A stretch of 33,359 nt of DNA. Origin: Singulisphaera sp. GP187 (GTDB lineage: Bacteria > Planctomycetota > Planctomycetia > Gemmatales > Gemmataceae). A program made the translations under genes and the position numbers. The notes under the pieces were generated by a model that did not search any database, had not been told where the DNA came from, and worked only from the letters and a program-made list of their open reading frames with translations. The stretch is from contig CAMBMH010000025.1 in assembly GCA_945868575.1 (NCBI GenBank), positions 1-33,359 of the forward strand. Direction: 5' to 3'. Positions 32,647-33,359 of the stretch are shown here, piece by piece. Within the stretch, counting starts at the first letter, position 1. Each line of letters starts with the position of its first letter.

Positions 32647-33359
32647 CAAAAATCTCCCTGGGAAATCACCTCGCCACCGGACCTTGTCGAAAGGGCCTTG
32701 TAGGTCGCGTAGGTGGTGGCACCGCCAAGCGAGCTCACATGCCCGTCCGCAAAAACAAAATTTCCCGATCCTGTATGTCTTGAGGTGAAGTGATTGGCCT
32801 CCTCGGGGTAGGCGGGGCCCTTGAAGGTTTCTCCCGTGTGGGCGAGGACAAAGTTCGAGGCATTACTTTCCTGAATGGGGAGCGGGGAGCCTGGGGTTGG
32901 TCCCTGGTTGGCGCTTGAGACCGCTCCCACCCAGGTTGACTCGGCATGGTAAAAGGATCGCTCACCCACCATAAGCGTGTTTGAGGTTCCATCGGTGATG
33001 TCCGAGATTCGGACTTTGCTTCCCCGATAAAAGACCCCCTCGCCATCCACACCTGGCTCACCAATGCCAAAATTGCCCACATAGTTTCCGGGGGCAACAG
33101 TGCAGGTGGTTGAGTTCAGTTGACCGGAGGTTCCACGAGGGCCGACCGGAAACGCCTGGGAGGGGGATGAATCCGAGGGGCAGAGATAGGTCTTGATCAG
33201 GGTGGTTCGAGGCCCGTTCATTGCGGGTGCCTCGATAGGGAGGTTAAAATCGATTGATTTGTAAAGGTTGTCCTGCTCGATGTGGGGCAACAAATACGAG
33301 GCCCAACCCCATCCAGGTCCGTTGTCCGTGGCCCAGGTGGAAACTCCAGAGGTGTATCC
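32646..33359 (-). CDS. DUF1559 domain protein (copy 5), 5' end outside window
   Basis: The frame is open to the right window edge, so the pilin-like N-terminus is missing. The visible part begins GYTSGVSTWATDNGPGWGWA, then LLPHIEQDNLY, TYLCPSDSSPS, ISDITDGTSNTLMVGER, and ends with TSRHTGSGNFVFADGHVSSL and an unusually short tail. These are standard DUF1559 segments. It is coupled by a one-base overlap to the PepSY-like gene, the tightest of the DUF1559-small-protein pairs here. Confidence 0.92.
   Translation of the reverse strand, partial: GYTSGVSTWATDNGPGWGWASYLLPHIEQDNLYKSIDFNLPIEAPAMNGPRTTLIKTYLCPSDSSPSQAFPVGPRGTSGQLNSTTCTVAPGNYVGNFGIGEPGVDGEGVFYRGSKVRISDITDGTSNTLMVGERSFYHAESTWVGAVSSANQGPTPGSPLPIQESNASNFVLAHTGETFKGPAYPEEANHFTSRHTGSGNFVFADGHVSSLGGATTYATYKALSTRSGGEVISQGDF

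Noticed and set aside
5032-33359. DUF1559 repeats considered as a CRISPR or mobile-element array
   Set aside because: The similarity is confined to coding sequence for the pilin-like helix and differs at third codon positions. It is a paralogous gene family, with no terminal repeats or transposase.

Overview
The window looks like a chromosomal segment of a planctomycete, most likely of the Gemmataceae/Gemmatales type. This rests on gene content, not on a marker gene. There are five genes for DUF1559 proteins (pilin-like N-terminus with the [19 protein letters not shown] signature), small lipoproteins placed directly behind DUF1559 genes, a large zinc-ribbon/membrane protein with Gly-Pro-Met repeats, a ceramidase-like protein with a Tat-like signal, and many secreted or lipid-anchored proteins. 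No rRNA, CRISPR array, integrase or insertion sequence was seen.

Layout. Positions 1-2912 (all minus strand) hold part of a type I restriction-modification-like locus: an HsdM-like methyltransferase with two repeated N-terminal modules and a one-base frameshift, a very short KilA-N-like fragment, and the start of a DUF1016/PDDEXK nuclease. The three reading frames overlap by a few bases. Positions 3212-8484 hold an alpha/beta hydrolase, a VWA protein, a DUF1559 gene with a clear sigma-70-type promoter, a secreted protein of unknown function and an Ig-like lipoprotein. Positions 8669-11905 encode the large zinc-ribbon protein. Positions 12417-16515 hold a sigma-54 activator without a receiver domain, overlapped by a dCache/HAMP sensor without an output domain, then a ceramidase-like hydrolase. 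A CAU-anticodon tRNA follows at 16706, then a DPP IV-type S9 peptidase.

Positions 19435-24322 form a divergent carbohydrate locus: an alpha-glucuronidase-like secreted glycosidase on the minus strand, and an MFS transporter translationally coupled to an N-acetylneuraminate lyase/DHDPS-family aldolase on the plus strand. The simplest reading is release, uptake and aldol cleavage of a sugar acid (sialic acid or a keto-deoxy acid).

Positions 24429-33359 are dominated by DUF1559 genes, three of them followed immediately by a small secreted protein or lipoprotein gene, plus a phytase-like esterase and a tandem pair of related lipoproteins. The strongest candidates for something undescribed are the receiverless sigma-54 activator plus outputless sensor pair, the recurring DUF1559-small-lipoprotein modules, and the compact HsdM/KilA-N/DUF1016 overlap. 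All functional assignments come from reading motifs by eye; no database search was run.
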